Positions 1 to 11,984 of a stretch of DNA of 29,469 nt are shown here, one piece after another (within the stretch, counting starts at the first letter, position 1; each line of letters opens with the position of its first letter). Position numbers and translations under genes: made by a program. The stretch is from Didymodactylos carnosus (Eukaryota > Rotifera > Eurotatoria > Philodinida > Philodinidae). The DNA is taken from the NCBI GenBank assembly GCA_905250885.1, contig CAJNOQ010001670.1:1-29469 (forward strand), given 5' to 3'. Under the pieces are notes generated by a model that saw only the letters and a list, made by a program, of their open reading frames with translations, made no database searches and was not told the DNA's origin.

Positions 1-120
1 CCAATTCTATAGAAAAGCTAAATATATGTCCTTTTTTTGTCTTACTCTGAAACCTATGCTAATAGTACAACGATAACTCATTCTGAACTATCTTCGGAAC
101 AATTATGATAGTTATAGTTT

Positions 121-230
121 TATAGTTTTACAGTTATAACAGTTATACAGTGATGACAGTTACAGTTTTACAGTTATAACAGTTATACAGTGATGACAGT
201 TATAGTTTTACAGTTATAACAGTTAACTGT
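121..230. repeat. 40-bp tandem repeat, about 2.75 copies
   Basis: Two full 40-bp units (121-160 and 161-200) differ at one base (tatag versus tacag at the start). A 25-base match follows in the third, partial unit. Each unit is built from smaller CAGTTATA/CAGTTATAC blocks. No coding frame runs through it. It is a simple minisatellite with no visible function. Confidence 0.85.
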
Positions 231-494
231 AACTGGTGCATGCCTAGTTGTAACTAAGTCATGTTCATGAATGCTCTCTGTAGATGTCTGTAGGTTGATT
301 TGGCTGTTTGGATAATTTTGTGTGTGTGCTTGTGTATTATCTTGGCTGTCTGTGTAAAAAGTAACAGGGACTTTTATTAAAAGTAGGCTGATGAACTATT
401 TACACAAAGGCTGATGACCTAAGTCTTTTGCCCAAAAGCAGACAAAAATCAAAGTAAGGATGCACAAAACTATGATTTAAAAGCTAAAAAGTTG

Positions 495-969
495 TCAAAA
501 TATCATTAATATTTCTTCCGTAGTCCTGACTTCGTAATATTGTGTTCTAATTAACGCTTTTTGAGTTAGTTTGAATGAGTATGGTTTTATCTTCTGAAGT
601 TTGCTGATCCGATGTATATAGTCCACGGATGTGTATATTGGAACAGCTAATGCTGCCTTAATTGCCTTGTTCTGAACAACCTGCAGTGTTTCCCATATTT
701 TTTCTTCTCCTGTCAACAGAACATTTGACGCGCGTGTTATGACTGTTCTGATTAGTGACATATATAGATCGATCATGATTTTAGTATTGACTTCTTCTCT
801 AGTTGATCTTGCCAAGAAACGTAACAGTATTATTGTTGACTGAATTTTCGTTTCTATGTGTTGAATGTGGGCTCACCATTTTAGTTTTCGGTCAACGATC
901 ACACCGAGATATCTAGCTGATGTTTGAGATTCAGCTACTACATTTTCTACGGTCACATTAACTTTGTTT
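495..969 (-). pseudogene. Non-LTR retrotransposon reverse transcriptase, 3' fragment
   Basis: Read on the minus strand, this is the region just after the catalytic RT core of Jockey/CR1-like non-LTR elements. It has a SARYLGVIVDRKLKW block, then an AHIQHIETK helix, then LYMSLIRTVITRAS, then the hallmark LQVVQNKAIKAAL, and ends with a YTSVDYIHRISKL-type tail. The W codon of the first block is followed directly by TGA (about 867-869), so the frame is broken. No catalytic FADD box, endonuclease or gag is present. The 5' side stops next to the hairpin at 978. This is a dead 5'-truncated copy, or the residue left after another insertion. Family-level assignment beyond 'Jockey/CR1-like' is not possible by eye. 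Confidence 0.8.
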
Positions 970-977
970 TATATTTT

Positions 978-1044
978 ACGTCAGTCGTCTCGCTTGGAAA
1001 TACGCACTGGAATCCTCCGTATTTCCAAGCGGGACGACTGACGT
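978..1044. repeat. Hairpin with 27-bp arms and 13-nt loop
   Basis: The left arm (978-1004, beginning ACGTCAGTCGTCTCGC) and right arm (1018-1044) are reverse complements with a single T/C difference. The loop is 13 nt. It lies directly beside the RT fragment. There is no clear target-site duplication. It could be a very small foldback MITE or a transcribed stem. Confidence 0.8.
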
Positions 1045-4000
1045 TATGTTTTTAAAAACTTTTTGGTCTATTAGAACAAAAATTTGATAATGTACTTGAA
1101 AAGTCCAACTTGTTCGTTATTCGACTGCTAATTAATGCTCTAACGTAATTATTCCGCTAATCTTAATGAACAGAAATGCATTTATAATCAACAATGTTCA
1201 TTCTATGCACAGTACTCGTTAAAAACACGCGTTTTTCTTCCGCTTTTTACATATGTAATTAATTATAATATTTTGAAGACATTCTTTGCTTAAACTAGAC
1301 TAAAAGCCGGCTGCTAGAGACCGGCGCACGTCGAATTCTGTTTATTCCGTGTAATTTGCACGGATTAATCATAATTATCCCAAATGCCGGTAACTATGAT
1401 CAGTCGATACCTGCTCGCTGGAAATTGATTAGTACTAATTAACGCTAATGAGTTTTAAGATAACTTTTACATCGATCGATAGGTAAGACTCAGTTTCATC
1501 TACCTGTGAAATATCCCTTTTTTTTAGTGAAAAACAGCTGCAGAGCTTTAAGAATACTGAGAAATTTTTTTTATCCTGATCATAATTACCTCGGGCTACT
1601 CTGTCTGTTTTAATCAATTAGAAAGTATCTCTTTTGAGAAGCGATGCCCTGACATAAATTCGTTCAAAAAAAATCTTTCTTTACATTTTAAAACATTCGT
1701 TCATTGACGACGAGGATAGATGCCGCCAGCTTCTTCTTAACATAAGAAATAAGCAGAAGTAGCAGCTGATTAGAGCGATGAGAAAATGGTAGGAAAACGA
1801 TGACGTTATATTATATATTTATTTAGACCGAATAATTAGTATAACGCAATACGCGGCATATGAGTACCGGTAGAATGTAACGATCAATTTTTTATTATTC
1901 AAATAAAGACAGATCAGAAAAACTATTTCATCTTTATCACCATGTCCATTACTAAATGTTGTTGAGATGGAATTGGTGATCCTTGGCCCATGATTATGTA
2001 AATGTAAAAAACTCTAAAATTTCAGGTTTTTTCATGTCCAATTTTGATTTTTTAAATTGATTTGAACAATATTAGAAGTTGAAGTATCAATGTGAGATAT
2101 AAAACAAGAATCATGCAAAAATATAGACTGCTTGACAGTCCATAAACTTTCAAATTTAAAAGCACCAGTTAAAATAAAAATAAAAACTGTTATTCGTAAC
2201 GCTAGTATTTCTGCAGTTAAAAAATTTTTATTTTATCTCGCATAGAGCACAAAAACTCCTGAAAGAATTCTTGTAACAGAGTACAGAGCGCAACGATTAG
2301 TAGTCAGCGTTTGGAAACAAACGCATTCGAAGGATCGGCAAAAGACTTAGTAGAATTGTCGTTAAAATCATGCCTTAATATGATAAACAGAAATAGCAGT
2401 CAAGTCGCATCAATCATCCAACGGTTTTACCTTTTTTGTCTGTGACTGACAAACACCGGCATTTGTATTAAGCGTATGCGATTGTGCTTATGCCAGAAAA
2501 GGACCAGCGTACATGTATACATTCACAATGTAACTATGCTGACATTCTCCGACGAAGTCGTTGTAGCTTGTTCCGATTGTTACACCTTTTACATATAAAT
2601 CCAGTATCGAATTAAATTTTCTTATTATTCACCGGTTTGATGAAATTCAAAAACATCGTATAGAAAAAAAAGAAAAATCAACAGAATGAAGGAAATGTTT
2701 GTTCCTACTAATAGTAGACTACTATAACAAGATCTTGGTAGATTACTCCTTGTTTCTCTGAAATATGCGGTTCTGTAGTGAATGACAGTTGTTTGTGCAA
2801 CTTACTTCTGTAAACAATTCTTAAATATCAGAAACTGAGTATGAGGCCTATATAGTGTTGTAAACGAAAAGATGTAATTATTGAACAAGAATACATTTCA
2901 CTAGAGCAGAGCTAAAGAAAAAAAGTTCTATGAAAAGAGCTGAATTAAATTGCAGACAGTAGAATTTTTCTATGAATTAACAATGACTGTGTTATTGTTT
3001 ATGCCTTTACTTTTACTAGCATGTTTTGCAGTAACTACCGTAGTCATTAACAGGGTTCGTACTATCCACTTTCAGAAAACAGGAACAGGAGAGGATTTTT
3101 TCCCTTCGAAAAACAGGAAAGTGAATAAATTTTTTCAGAAATACAGGAAATAAGCGCGTGCAGAAAAATGACAAGCGACATTTATTATAATGTGTTAAAT
3201 AATGTATTGCAAGGCATAAACCGAAAAATCATTTGACCTTATTTAAAAAATGTTGACAGCATTCAATCATAGTCATAGATAATCGTAGATATCAAATTTA
3301 TCCGTTCAGTATTATATTGTTGTCTTCTTTCATCTTCCTCTTTTTCTATACTTACAACAACTAGAGGTAGATGAGACTAGCCTTTTTTGGTCCTGATTCC
3401 GTAGAAAATTATTTGATTCCGATGAAAAATTTGACCATAGAACACGAAAAAATCTTTCGCCGTTGGTGGAATGTTCAATGCGGCTTTTTGCTATTGTACT
3501 GCGTTGTAGAGCTTTGTACGACTTTCCAAGAAAAAATTTGATAGAAAAACGAGTTTGAAACTCACATTAGAATTTGATTATACAACAAAAGTTTTACTTT
3601 TACGGGACCAGGCCTGATCCCGGTCCCATCCCGCCCATGTCTAACAACAACATCATACTTCATTTTACTTTTTCTTTACTCTTCATTTCTTCTTTCTCTT
3701 TCATTCTTTTTACTTCTTTCGTTTAATATTTCGACATGAGTGTGAAGAATTTACAGTCCGTCTTTATGGGGACATTCTGATCCTTAGTGTAAATGTCATG
3801 TCTGTTAGTCTTCTCTTCTCTTGGTTGACTGGATAAAGTAAAAACATTTGCCTAACTAGCTGATTGGATTCACGTGAGAGGCAGAGACTTTCTAACAGAT
3901 TTTATCACAGTAAACAGTAAGACTGCAGAAAAACGTCAAAATACAGAAAAAACAGAAAAATTTTGAAAACCAGGATAAAACAGCATGTTCTCATACAAAA

Positions 4001-5367
4001 ACAGGAAATACAGGAATAGCAGGACAAATACGAAGCCTGAAATAAATAATACTGTGATATAATGAATCAGAAAATAATTTTTCAGGCAGCAATAATTCAA
4101 CGAAATAGACGTCATTTTATAGTAAACCAAAGGATTCTTTCAAATGATGACAGGCAAATATATCTTTTGGTACCCCTTCGCTAATAGTGTGTTTTCATTT
4201 TCTTAAAAGAAAGACAAGTCAAAAAGTCTCAGTTTCGAAAAAAATGAACCGTCTAAGAAACCGCGGTTCCAGTTCCATTATTAGAATCGGCAGCGCGATT
4301 ACAGAGAACCTACTTAATGATGAATCACATAGTATAACAATTATCATAAGTTATAAACGATTGTTTAATTATGCGCCTCTGACTAAGATGATAAATACAC
4401 TAGTTAACATAATGAAAAAAACAGCTGTTTCCGATATATCTCCCGAACCTTAGGGCGTACAAATTTTTGTCTGCAGAAAGAGCACATCTACACAATATAC
4501 CAAACATAAAGTCCGAAGGAACCGTACTGATCAGACGAACCATTGATAGAGAAGTGCACATCACAAACTTGAACTGTGGTGCGCTCTTAAAAGATCAGTT
4601 TTACTAAAAGTTTAACCTGTTTGCGGGACAGTATAAAAAGAATTATCGACACGTCTATTCAAATATTATGTAGTCACAAAGAGGGCAGTTAAAGCTAAGA
4701 AGCAAAAGAAAATATTATATATATTAAACTAAAAATTTGCTGTATATATATATATATATACCAATAAATAGAAAACAGAATGCATACATCAGAATGCATC
4801 GAGTGAATATAGACATTGGTTGAATTTTTATGCAACGAAAAGAGAGAAAAAAAAGAAAAAAATATTATCCTCGGCGGCCATTTTTGGCAGCTGTTTATTG
4901 ATAGATAACTTCTAACAACGTTCGGTAGGAATTAGATTGGCACGTAACACATTCCAACAACTGTTGTAATATTCAGGTATTACTTGTTCAGAGGAAAAAC
5001 TTCTTATCATTTTTCGCGATACCACAATTTTTCTGTGATGACTTTTTAAATTTCTTTCTATTATTTTCTCCGGATTACAATACATTGTTTTGCTTATCAG
5101 CTAACTATTTAGTACAAAAGACTAATTTCTTTTTTCACAAAATAACTTTCATTCTGTTGACTCTTTTCTATGGTTTAATGTTCAACAGTAGGAATAGTAA
5201 GATTGACTATCATTTTCAATCAGATTAATAAACAATTTATTCTGAATATATTTGTCACGAAAATTTTTTCTTTATTTGTTTCAGATCTTTAATTTTAACA
5301 AGAAAAAACATTTATTTAATTTAAAGCTAAGTGTTAGTTTCTTGCTCAATTTTTGCTCTTTTGTTAT
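1045..5367. other. Gene-free stretch with low-complexity patches
   Basis: No frame here looks like protein: the short open frames lack family motifs, good starts and splice sites. Visible patches are CAGAAAA/ACAGGA-rich DNA at about 3075-3165 and 3925-4030, resembling decayed transposon ends. There is also a GC-rich partly palindromic block at 3603-3640 (GGGACC...GGTCCC) and a TA microsatellite at 4743-4760. The upstream promoter of the thioesterase gene probably lies in the last few hundred bases, but no motif is recognisable. Confidence 0.6.
4743..4760. repeat. TA dinucleotide microsatellite
   Basis: About nine uninterrupted TA units. Simple sequence with no other significance seen. Confidence 0.9.
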
Positions 5368-6561
5368 ATGGGAAATTGTTCTAACACTTGGCCACTCAGT
5401 ACTTGTGTATCATCTAGAACTAGTCAACAAACGAATTCAGATACTGAAACAAACAAAGATAAACAACAAAAAATATTAAAAGCAATGAGTCGAGATATTA
5501 TACCTGCATCTGGCAAACATACAGCAAGTGTAAGGATTCAGTGTAAAAACTTTCACTGTTAAAATATTTTTTATTTATTTAATGATTCTATTTTAGTTGA
5601 TATTTTTACATGGATTGGGTGATGTAGGTACATCGTGGCTTCAATCATTTAAAATGTATCGTATTCCAGAAAAAACACAACATATTAAATATATTTTTCC
5701 AACGGCGTAAGTTCACTACGTTGTTTCATATGATAAATAGGTTTAAGATCTATATTATTTTTGTTTAGAGCAGTGAGAAAAGTGACCTTAAATTTTGGCA
5801 TGGAAATGACATCATGGTTTGATGTCAGAGGTTTAAACAAAGATGCGGTTGAAGATACAGAGGGAATAGAAGCATCAACAAAATTATGTATGTTAAAGAG
5901 AATCATTGCTACATTATTATAATTTTTCTTATTTGATCAAACAAACTTGTTTCATTTCGTTTAATTCATCTGTTTTATTTTAGTGCTTGAATTGGTGAAT
6001 AAAGAAATTGAGAGTGGTATTCCACCAGAACGAATCATTGTGGGCGGATTTTCTATGTAAGTTCGTGGCACTTTTTGAATTAGCAACTATTGAAATTAAG
6101 GAAATTCCTTTTTAGGGGTGGTGCCGTAGCATTACATGCAGGTAAAACACAGATCTTATCCCTCTTTTTTTGAAATTATTGTATTGAATTTAAATTCTAT
6201 AGCTCTGACTGCTCCATGGACGTTAGGTGGTTGTATTGCATTGAGTACTTGGCTTCCGTTATCAAAGACGTTCCCAGATGTAAGTTTAATTGTCAAGCAT
6301 AATCTAACAGTAAGTACAAATTTTAGCTTTTAGGCCCTTAAAGCTATTGATCAAAAAGGGAATTTGCCCATAATACAATGTCATGGTAGACAAGATTCAC
6401 TTGTGCAAATAGCATGGGCTAGATTAACCTCCCAAGCATTAGAAAGTTTTGGTTTTAAAAATTATCAATTTCATGAATATAACATGGAACATAGTAGTTG
6501 TGATAAAGAAATAAGTGATGTATCGGAATTTATTCAACGCGTACTACCGAACAACAAATGA
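5368..6561 (+). CDS. Acyl-protein thioesterase (APT1/APT2-like), seven exons
   Basis: This is a serine hydrolase of the alpha/beta-hydrolase fold that removes palmitate from protein cysteines or deacylates lysophospholipids. Exons by splice-site reading are 5368-5529, 5597-5706, 5769-5887, 5984-6056, 6116-6141, 6203-6279 and 6334-6561. All are joined at GT/AG sites with consistent phase, giving 264 aa. The core starts with LIFLHGLGDVG (oxyanion region, residues 55-65), then TSWFDVRGL, the nucleophile motif GGFSMGG (Ser154), STWLPL, CHGRQDSLV (Asp210) and MEHSSC (His242). These match the complete catalytic triad of the family. Family members are about 230 aa; the excess is a roughly 50-residue polar N-terminal extension. 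I chose the ATG at 5368 because it gives MGNCSN, a fit to the N-myristoylation consensus with a palmitoylatable Cys4. A further upstream coding exon cannot be excluded. The gene appears intact. Confidence 0.9.
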
Positions 6562-6577
6562 CTTCTATCAAACTTAT

Positions 6578-6583
6578 AATAAA
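6578..6583 (+). terminator. Probable polyadenylation signal of the thioesterase gene
   Basis: An AATAAA hexamer lies 16 nt after the TGA stop. That is close, but plausible for a compact animal 3' UTR. Confidence 0.5.
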
Positions 6584-7290
6584 TCATATAAACATTCCTA
6601 TTAGACTATTTTTCAGTAGAGACAATGTGCTTGTGCATGCAACGGGACAAACACAATAAGTCGAACAATCATGTTTCTGTGGGGCTTTTATGTTGTTCAA
6701 CCAGTGTATTTTTTTCTATTTTTTTTCGACTTATTTACGGACATCTTCAAACTTTAGAACTAATCAACAAGTCGTTGACATAGAATCTTATTCTTTTCAT
6801 TTGATATTGTTCCCTGTTGTTTCTCTTTTTCTGTATGATATGATGTCACTGTAAAAACAGATGTTTATTGGCTAATATAAAATTGTCTTATGAATACGAT
6901 GTTCAATTTATCAAGTCATCTATTAGCTTTAAAAGTGGTAAATTCAATGCTATCAAGCGTTCTTTTCCCACTTTTCATTCTATCCGTCACTAAACAGATT
7001 ACCAGATGATGCAAAGTTGCTTGTTCTGCTTTGCATAGTCTTGTTATAAGCTTTATTTGCTAACTATGATGTGGTGTGCGTAATCTAAGCAACGGTCGAT
7101 TCAAACTATGTGCTGCAGCATTACATCTCTTAAGCAAAAACATCATTTTTGTCTAGCAGAACTGTTTCTATAGCGACCGTACGTATCCATACCTTTTAAA
7201 CCTACTGCACGTACATAAAATTATATCTGGATTTGTCACTGAGTCTTGATCACTTGCTGTACTAAGGGGACGGAATCGACGCAGTATTAT
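6584..7290. other. Intergenic, nothing recognised
   Basis: This is the convergent interval between the thioesterase gene (plus) and the DUF389 pseudogene (minus). No open frame with recognisable protein and no strong repeat was seen. It should contain both 3' UTRs. Confidence 0.6.
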
Positions 7291-9423
7291 CTAGTGAGTG
7301 ATGTATAGTGAATATTGATTATCAAATAAGGTCATATGAATTTTTTTTAAAAAATTGGTTCCTAAAAATGCCATGAAGCTTTTATTAAAAAAGATTAGAA
7401 AAATAGTACATAATATAAAAGACAGATTTCTAAATTTTTTTATTATATCTCGGAATAATATTCGCAAATGAGAAAGGGCGTTTGATACACGTCCACCTAA
7501 GTTAAGACAATTTGTTTTTTCCATTCTTTGCAAAATATCGTATCTCATATGTTCTACTTTCTCGTAGGCATCTGTGAAAAGTTGTCGATATTCGTTGTAC
7601 CTAAATCATAAGCACTAGCAAAATCTTGTAATCATCGTTATGAGCTAAAATTATTGGTTTGTGTATTGAAACATTCGTTGATCTTTTATTTAACGGTCGT
7701 TGTTGAACTTGTTCGACTCTATCATTTCTCACGCTCTCATCACCATCCTTTACATCTCGAATTTTAGTTGCTGACGTTTTGAGTGTTTGCCAAATGTTAA
7801 CAGGTGCTCGTATGTCATGTTCATATTGAGTCGTACCATTGTACCCACAAACAACTTTAATATCATTATGCCAAAATCTAGAAATTTCATGATCTCTCAT
7901 AATTGGTGCCACCTGATGTAGAAGCACAACAGTATTAACAGGAGAGATGTAGAGAAGAAAATAAATTGTACCTTTTTAATTCGGAAAATAGCCATTGTTA
8001 TCAACATGATGCAAAGAATGTTGATCAATATCAGCGCAAAACGTGAAATTCCTAATAGACTTGCTTCTTTAGACATATTACATGAGTATAGTGGTATATA
8101 TTTATTATTAGCAAATTTAGTTCAATTTTTGGCTAGAAGGGCATTATGTGCCGATAAATCTTCTAGTGTTGATGAATGTTGACCAATAGATGAAAAACAG
8201 AGCGTTAGCGCATAACTAAATAAGAAATTGGTATTTATCGTCGATAGCAATAGGGAAGCAGAAATTGCAATACCAACGAGACTGGCAACAGCTCCTCCAA
8301 GAACAGATAAAGCTGTACCAGCTTCAGACAGCAATGCCACTAAAGAACCGAAGAAATCTTCTAAATCAGCAATTTTCTTTTGAAATAATACTTAATGCAC
8401 CAGACCACAATCACCGTATATCTCTCGAACGCATTTTACACGTACCTAAATATTGACAAAAAGTTTACTTTCATAGACATAGCATAGAAGATTTGGATAG
8501 ATATCTGCCAGATGAACGTCATCGTGATTCAGCAAATGTTGTACATAATCTAGTTAAAACATAGACAAATAATCCAATGAGTTCTGTTCGTAGATCAACG
8601 CACGATAGTGAGCGATCATGGACAACTAGTCCGAATACAATACCGAGTATCGGTCCCTACAATATAAAAATGATCGTCTAATGAAAATCAAATTTAGATG
8701 GTAATACGGATACACTGAATTACAGTTTTTTCTCTTCAAAATGAACTAAATCATTTCTGAGTTTGTGGGCTTCATTGGAATAGAAAGCATGTGTGGACTT
8801 AAACTTAACATTTTAAAATATGTTTCGCTGAATACACACCATTAATGGTGAACCTAATATACTTGCAGCTAAACTAACGCTGTTATTTTCTGATAATCCA
8901 AGAAGAGCAATAAAACTGGTTAACATGGTAAATAATAAAAAATCTGTAAAGAAAAAAAATGTAAGAGTTGATTATTAACGAATAGCATTGACAACTTGAT
9001 GAACGGTTAATTGAGCTCGAATATTTTTTCTAAAATCTGTTTTGTACTTTTGTAACTTTGACTCTAATGATGATTTCAGACTTGTTTTTGTTTAATCTAT
9101 TTTTATCGCCTCACTATTTTGTTCAATTTGTTCTTTCGTAGTAATAGTATCTTTAACGACTTTACTGCTATCATCGGATTCCATAAGGCTAACGTTTTCA
9201 TTAGTACTTTGTATGCCCGATATATTTGATAATGGTAAGATAGACACTCTTGACCCGTTTCTAATACCGATTTCTGCTCTACGCAATTCTTCCAGTATAA
9301 TGCCGAATTGTTGACCAAGTTCAACGAAACATGTAATGAAAAACTGTTGCTTATCATCATTCAGTATCCAAATTGTATCTTTCAAATTTAATTTTGGTAT
9401 AATGTGATTTTTAAATCGACTCA
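7291..9423 (-). pseudogene. DUF389-family membrane protein gene, recently decayed
   Basis: Exons read on the minus strand are about 9423-8980, 8943-8840, 8656 to roughly 8522, 8445-8392, 8339-7972, 7912-7601 and 7600-7291, mostly with good GT/AG sites. The first exon carries the cytoplasmic N-domain ending LEELRRAEIGIRNGS and VSILPLS. The next gives LTSFIALLGLSENNSVSLAA plus SPLM, which splices onto GPILGIVFGL and HDRSLS. Later come MRSRDIR, LWSGALMALLSEAGTALS and LGGAVASLVGIAISASLL, then a TM segment (LILINILCIMLITMAIF) and a FWHNDIKV tail. These are the conserved blocks of DUF389 (PF04087), predicted multipass membrane proteins of unknown function known in bacteria and some animals. In-frame stops interrupt it at 9094-9092 (TAA), 8413-8411 (TGA) and 8124-8122 (TGA). 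A fourth, at 8521-8519, may lie in an intron. Homology continues across each stop. Exon borders between 8522 and 8445 and around 7601 are uncertain. Family assignment is firm; pseudogene status rests on the stops. Confidence 0.82.
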
Positions 9424-9759
9424 CTAAAGATAAGGAACAAGCATTGCATTGAAATTCTTTTGAATGCTGATGTTATGGGACATGGTTCAAAAGACGAATA
9501 AGATGTTTCATGCATGTTATCAACAACATTCTGATCGGCATCCTGCGTCGTTGTTTGTGCTATTAATATAGAAATTATTGAATTTTCTTCTTTTGTTGTT
9601 GGATTTGACCGTCCCACTACTAAACATATGGTAAAATAAATAAAGCAAAGAACTGTCAAGAAAACAATTGATTGTCTGAGATATATTCTGAGATTCTGTA
9701 TGATTGTCGTAAAAGTCGTTTGATATAATTATGAGAAAAATACCTTGACTCGCTGTCAT
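9411..9759 (-). CDS. Possible 5' exons with a signal-like N-terminus
   Basis: On the minus strand an ATG at 9759 opens MTASQ. A donor follows it (CAAG|GTATTT, intron 9743-9653), and an acceptor ending TTGACAG restores a frame reading VLCFIYFTICLVVGRSNP, a hydrophobic leader. A Thr/Asn/Glu-rich stretch follows and the frame stops at 9411. The join to the DUF389 exon that begins at 9423 is unclear: no canonical donor restores phase, so either a frameshift has occurred or this is a separate small transcript. Animal DUF389 proteins do not, as far as I know, need a signal peptide. I do not recognise the segment. Confidence 0.3.
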
Positions 9760-11984
9760 GTTCTATATTCGATCAACTATTGTTTTATTAGTTCCTCATT
9801 TGCAGCTTACAGCTCATTTCGCTGTCAGACAGTAAAAGTCAACAGCCGACTATTTTTCGTTTCGATCCATTGTAGAAACAAAAATAAAAACTAGTATCAG
9901 ATGTAGAAATACAATCAAATGTACACGTTTATGTTATAATAATAACTCGATTACAATTGTACTACAGACTCGGTATGCAGTTGTGATGTGGAGACTAGGA
10001 ATCAGGGTAAAAAAACTTCCTAATATTCTAATAATAAAACGTCTTTGGTGTCTCTCATTCGACGAGTTTTGTATTTGAACACTAATGAAACCATGGCTCA
10101 TATGTGAAAAACGGCTTTGATAACTAACTATATTTTTTTACACGCATTAACTGTCCTATAAGAACTAACGCATCAGTGCATCATAATATTAATAAGAAAA
10201 GAAGTCAAATAGTTGAAAATGAATAGAATTCAATCAGTAAATCTGAAGAAAAATAAGCTGGAAAAATGATCTATCACTTTTGTGCGATATAGAAACAACA
10301 TGAAAAAAGACGCAACTATAAATGCTAGAATGCAGTGCTTTTCTAGTACGGGTAAAATTATTGGGAGTGATTCCCGGTACTTGTTATTCTCTTACGTAAT
10401 ATGACTCCAGCATTCTCAGTACTTTATATGCTCTCAAGATCAAGTAAAAACATTAAAAATAACCTTTTTCGTATCTTTTATCATTTACTGCAGTACAATA
10501 TCTGCTATATTTTTTGTAAGTTTATCTAGATACGGTTCAGAACGATATTCAATCATTGATCCATATTGAAAGCTCGTATAATGACATATACAAAACACAG
10601 TGTTCCATAGTCATCAGATTTGATAGATCATTACAGCTACATTCACAAGAAATCAATTAGGTGGCTCAATTCCACTAGTTGTAATAGATGACCTCATTAT
10701 CTGATGCCTCCACGATCTATGCGGGAGATAGAATGAGATACGTAAAGAAGTATAGTCACTTGCATAGGATAAGACGTTCTGCTTGAAGTGGCATCGTTTT
10801 ATGAGGATATTATTTATGCAAGCATCAGGAGCAAAGCAACTTATCTGATTTTACGAGACTGATTCTGCCTTACTGGCTTTACCGAAGCGGAAACATGCAT
10901 AGCTCATGTTCCGCTCAATACAGACCATTGAGTTCAGCTCGATGGACAATTGGTGATGATTGATTCCGGATCGACTACCCGTTTCGTAAAATGCTGACCT
11001 AGAAATCTGACATTTCGCACCGATCTTTTACTTGAATACATTTTGTACTCGATTGTCGATTGAGGATCAAGCACTACAATACAAATATTAGATCAAAGTC
11101 CAACGTGTCAGACTCGTTCCGAATTATATCGCAGCCTTTAGTGTCGAATCCATCCGGCTGGTCACATAGCAAATGGAACTCGTCACCATTTCCATCACAA
11201 CATTTCTAACACTAACACTACACTCTTGAGTTGGTTCATTTTCTATAGTTTTTGTTCAAGTTTAAGTTACCAGACCATCGGAAATTGTCTAATTAACCGC
11301 CTATGAAATGTCCATGAATGATTCATGAAATTTTTATTAAGTGGCATCTGTTTACCTATTTGAGACTGTTTCCGACATTTTAAATAAAAACATTTTAATG
11401 GAGTGCTTAAATGCTTAAGAGTGAACAATAATGTATCCATACCGTAGTCAGTTTCGAGAGAAAATTACAGAAAAAACGTGATAATACAAAGAAAAATACG
11501 AAAGATAAAGAGCCCCAGAGGGGACATTGAATCCAGCAAACTTCAAGCTTTCCCATCGTAAAATATCTTATGAGAGGATGTTTCATCAAGATGCCTCCTT
11601 CTAATTACAATAACCTGCACAGATTCGTCATAATATTCACGCGCATCCTTAACAAAGAAAACTTGCATTTAACGGTGGCATAAAATCGATTTCAGAACCC
11701 AATATACAGTTTTATAGAGAATTAGTTTGTCTAACGCACATATCACTTTATGTTTTATTTTCAAATGAAATTTATCCAAACAAACCATCCTAGTAACTAA
11801 ACTCTTGATGCTGCGGCTGTTTTATTGTCGTTATTTTTGTTATGCCTCCACTAATTTATTAAACACATGTACATCACTAATATGAACTTGAATTAAACCC
11901 GTTTCACCTAGTTTTAATGATCTGCTTACAGGAAAAAACAAGTATAACTACGGTTAAAGTGGAACTCAGCTAACAATCCAGATA
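9760..11984. other. Gene-free stretch, nothing recognised
   Basis: There is no convincing coding frame on either strand. The first bases presumably hold the promoter of the minus-strand gene. Around 10940-10980 a short plus-frame reads LVMIDSGSTT, loosely like a retropepsin active site, but stops flank it and no other Pol motif is near. No strong inverted or direct repeat was found. Confidence 0.55.

Noticed and set aside
2950..3153. 67-codon frame with a hydrophobic N-terminal stretch resembling a signal anchor
   Set aside because: The frame starts at TTG. The second half is translated CAGAAAA/ACAGGA low-complexity DNA and there is no supporting context.
4187..4453. 88-codon plus-strand open frame
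   Set aside because: It opens with GTG rather than ATG, shows no family motif, hydrophobic pattern or splice context, and its composition looks random.
8265..8456. Plus-strand open frame
   Set aside because: Antisense shadow of DUF389 exons on the minus strand, which carry clear family motifs.
10930..10985. LVMIDSGSTT, a possible retropepsin active site
   Set aside because: In-frame stops on both sides and no reverse transcriptase, integrase or gag motif within reach; a chance match is likely.
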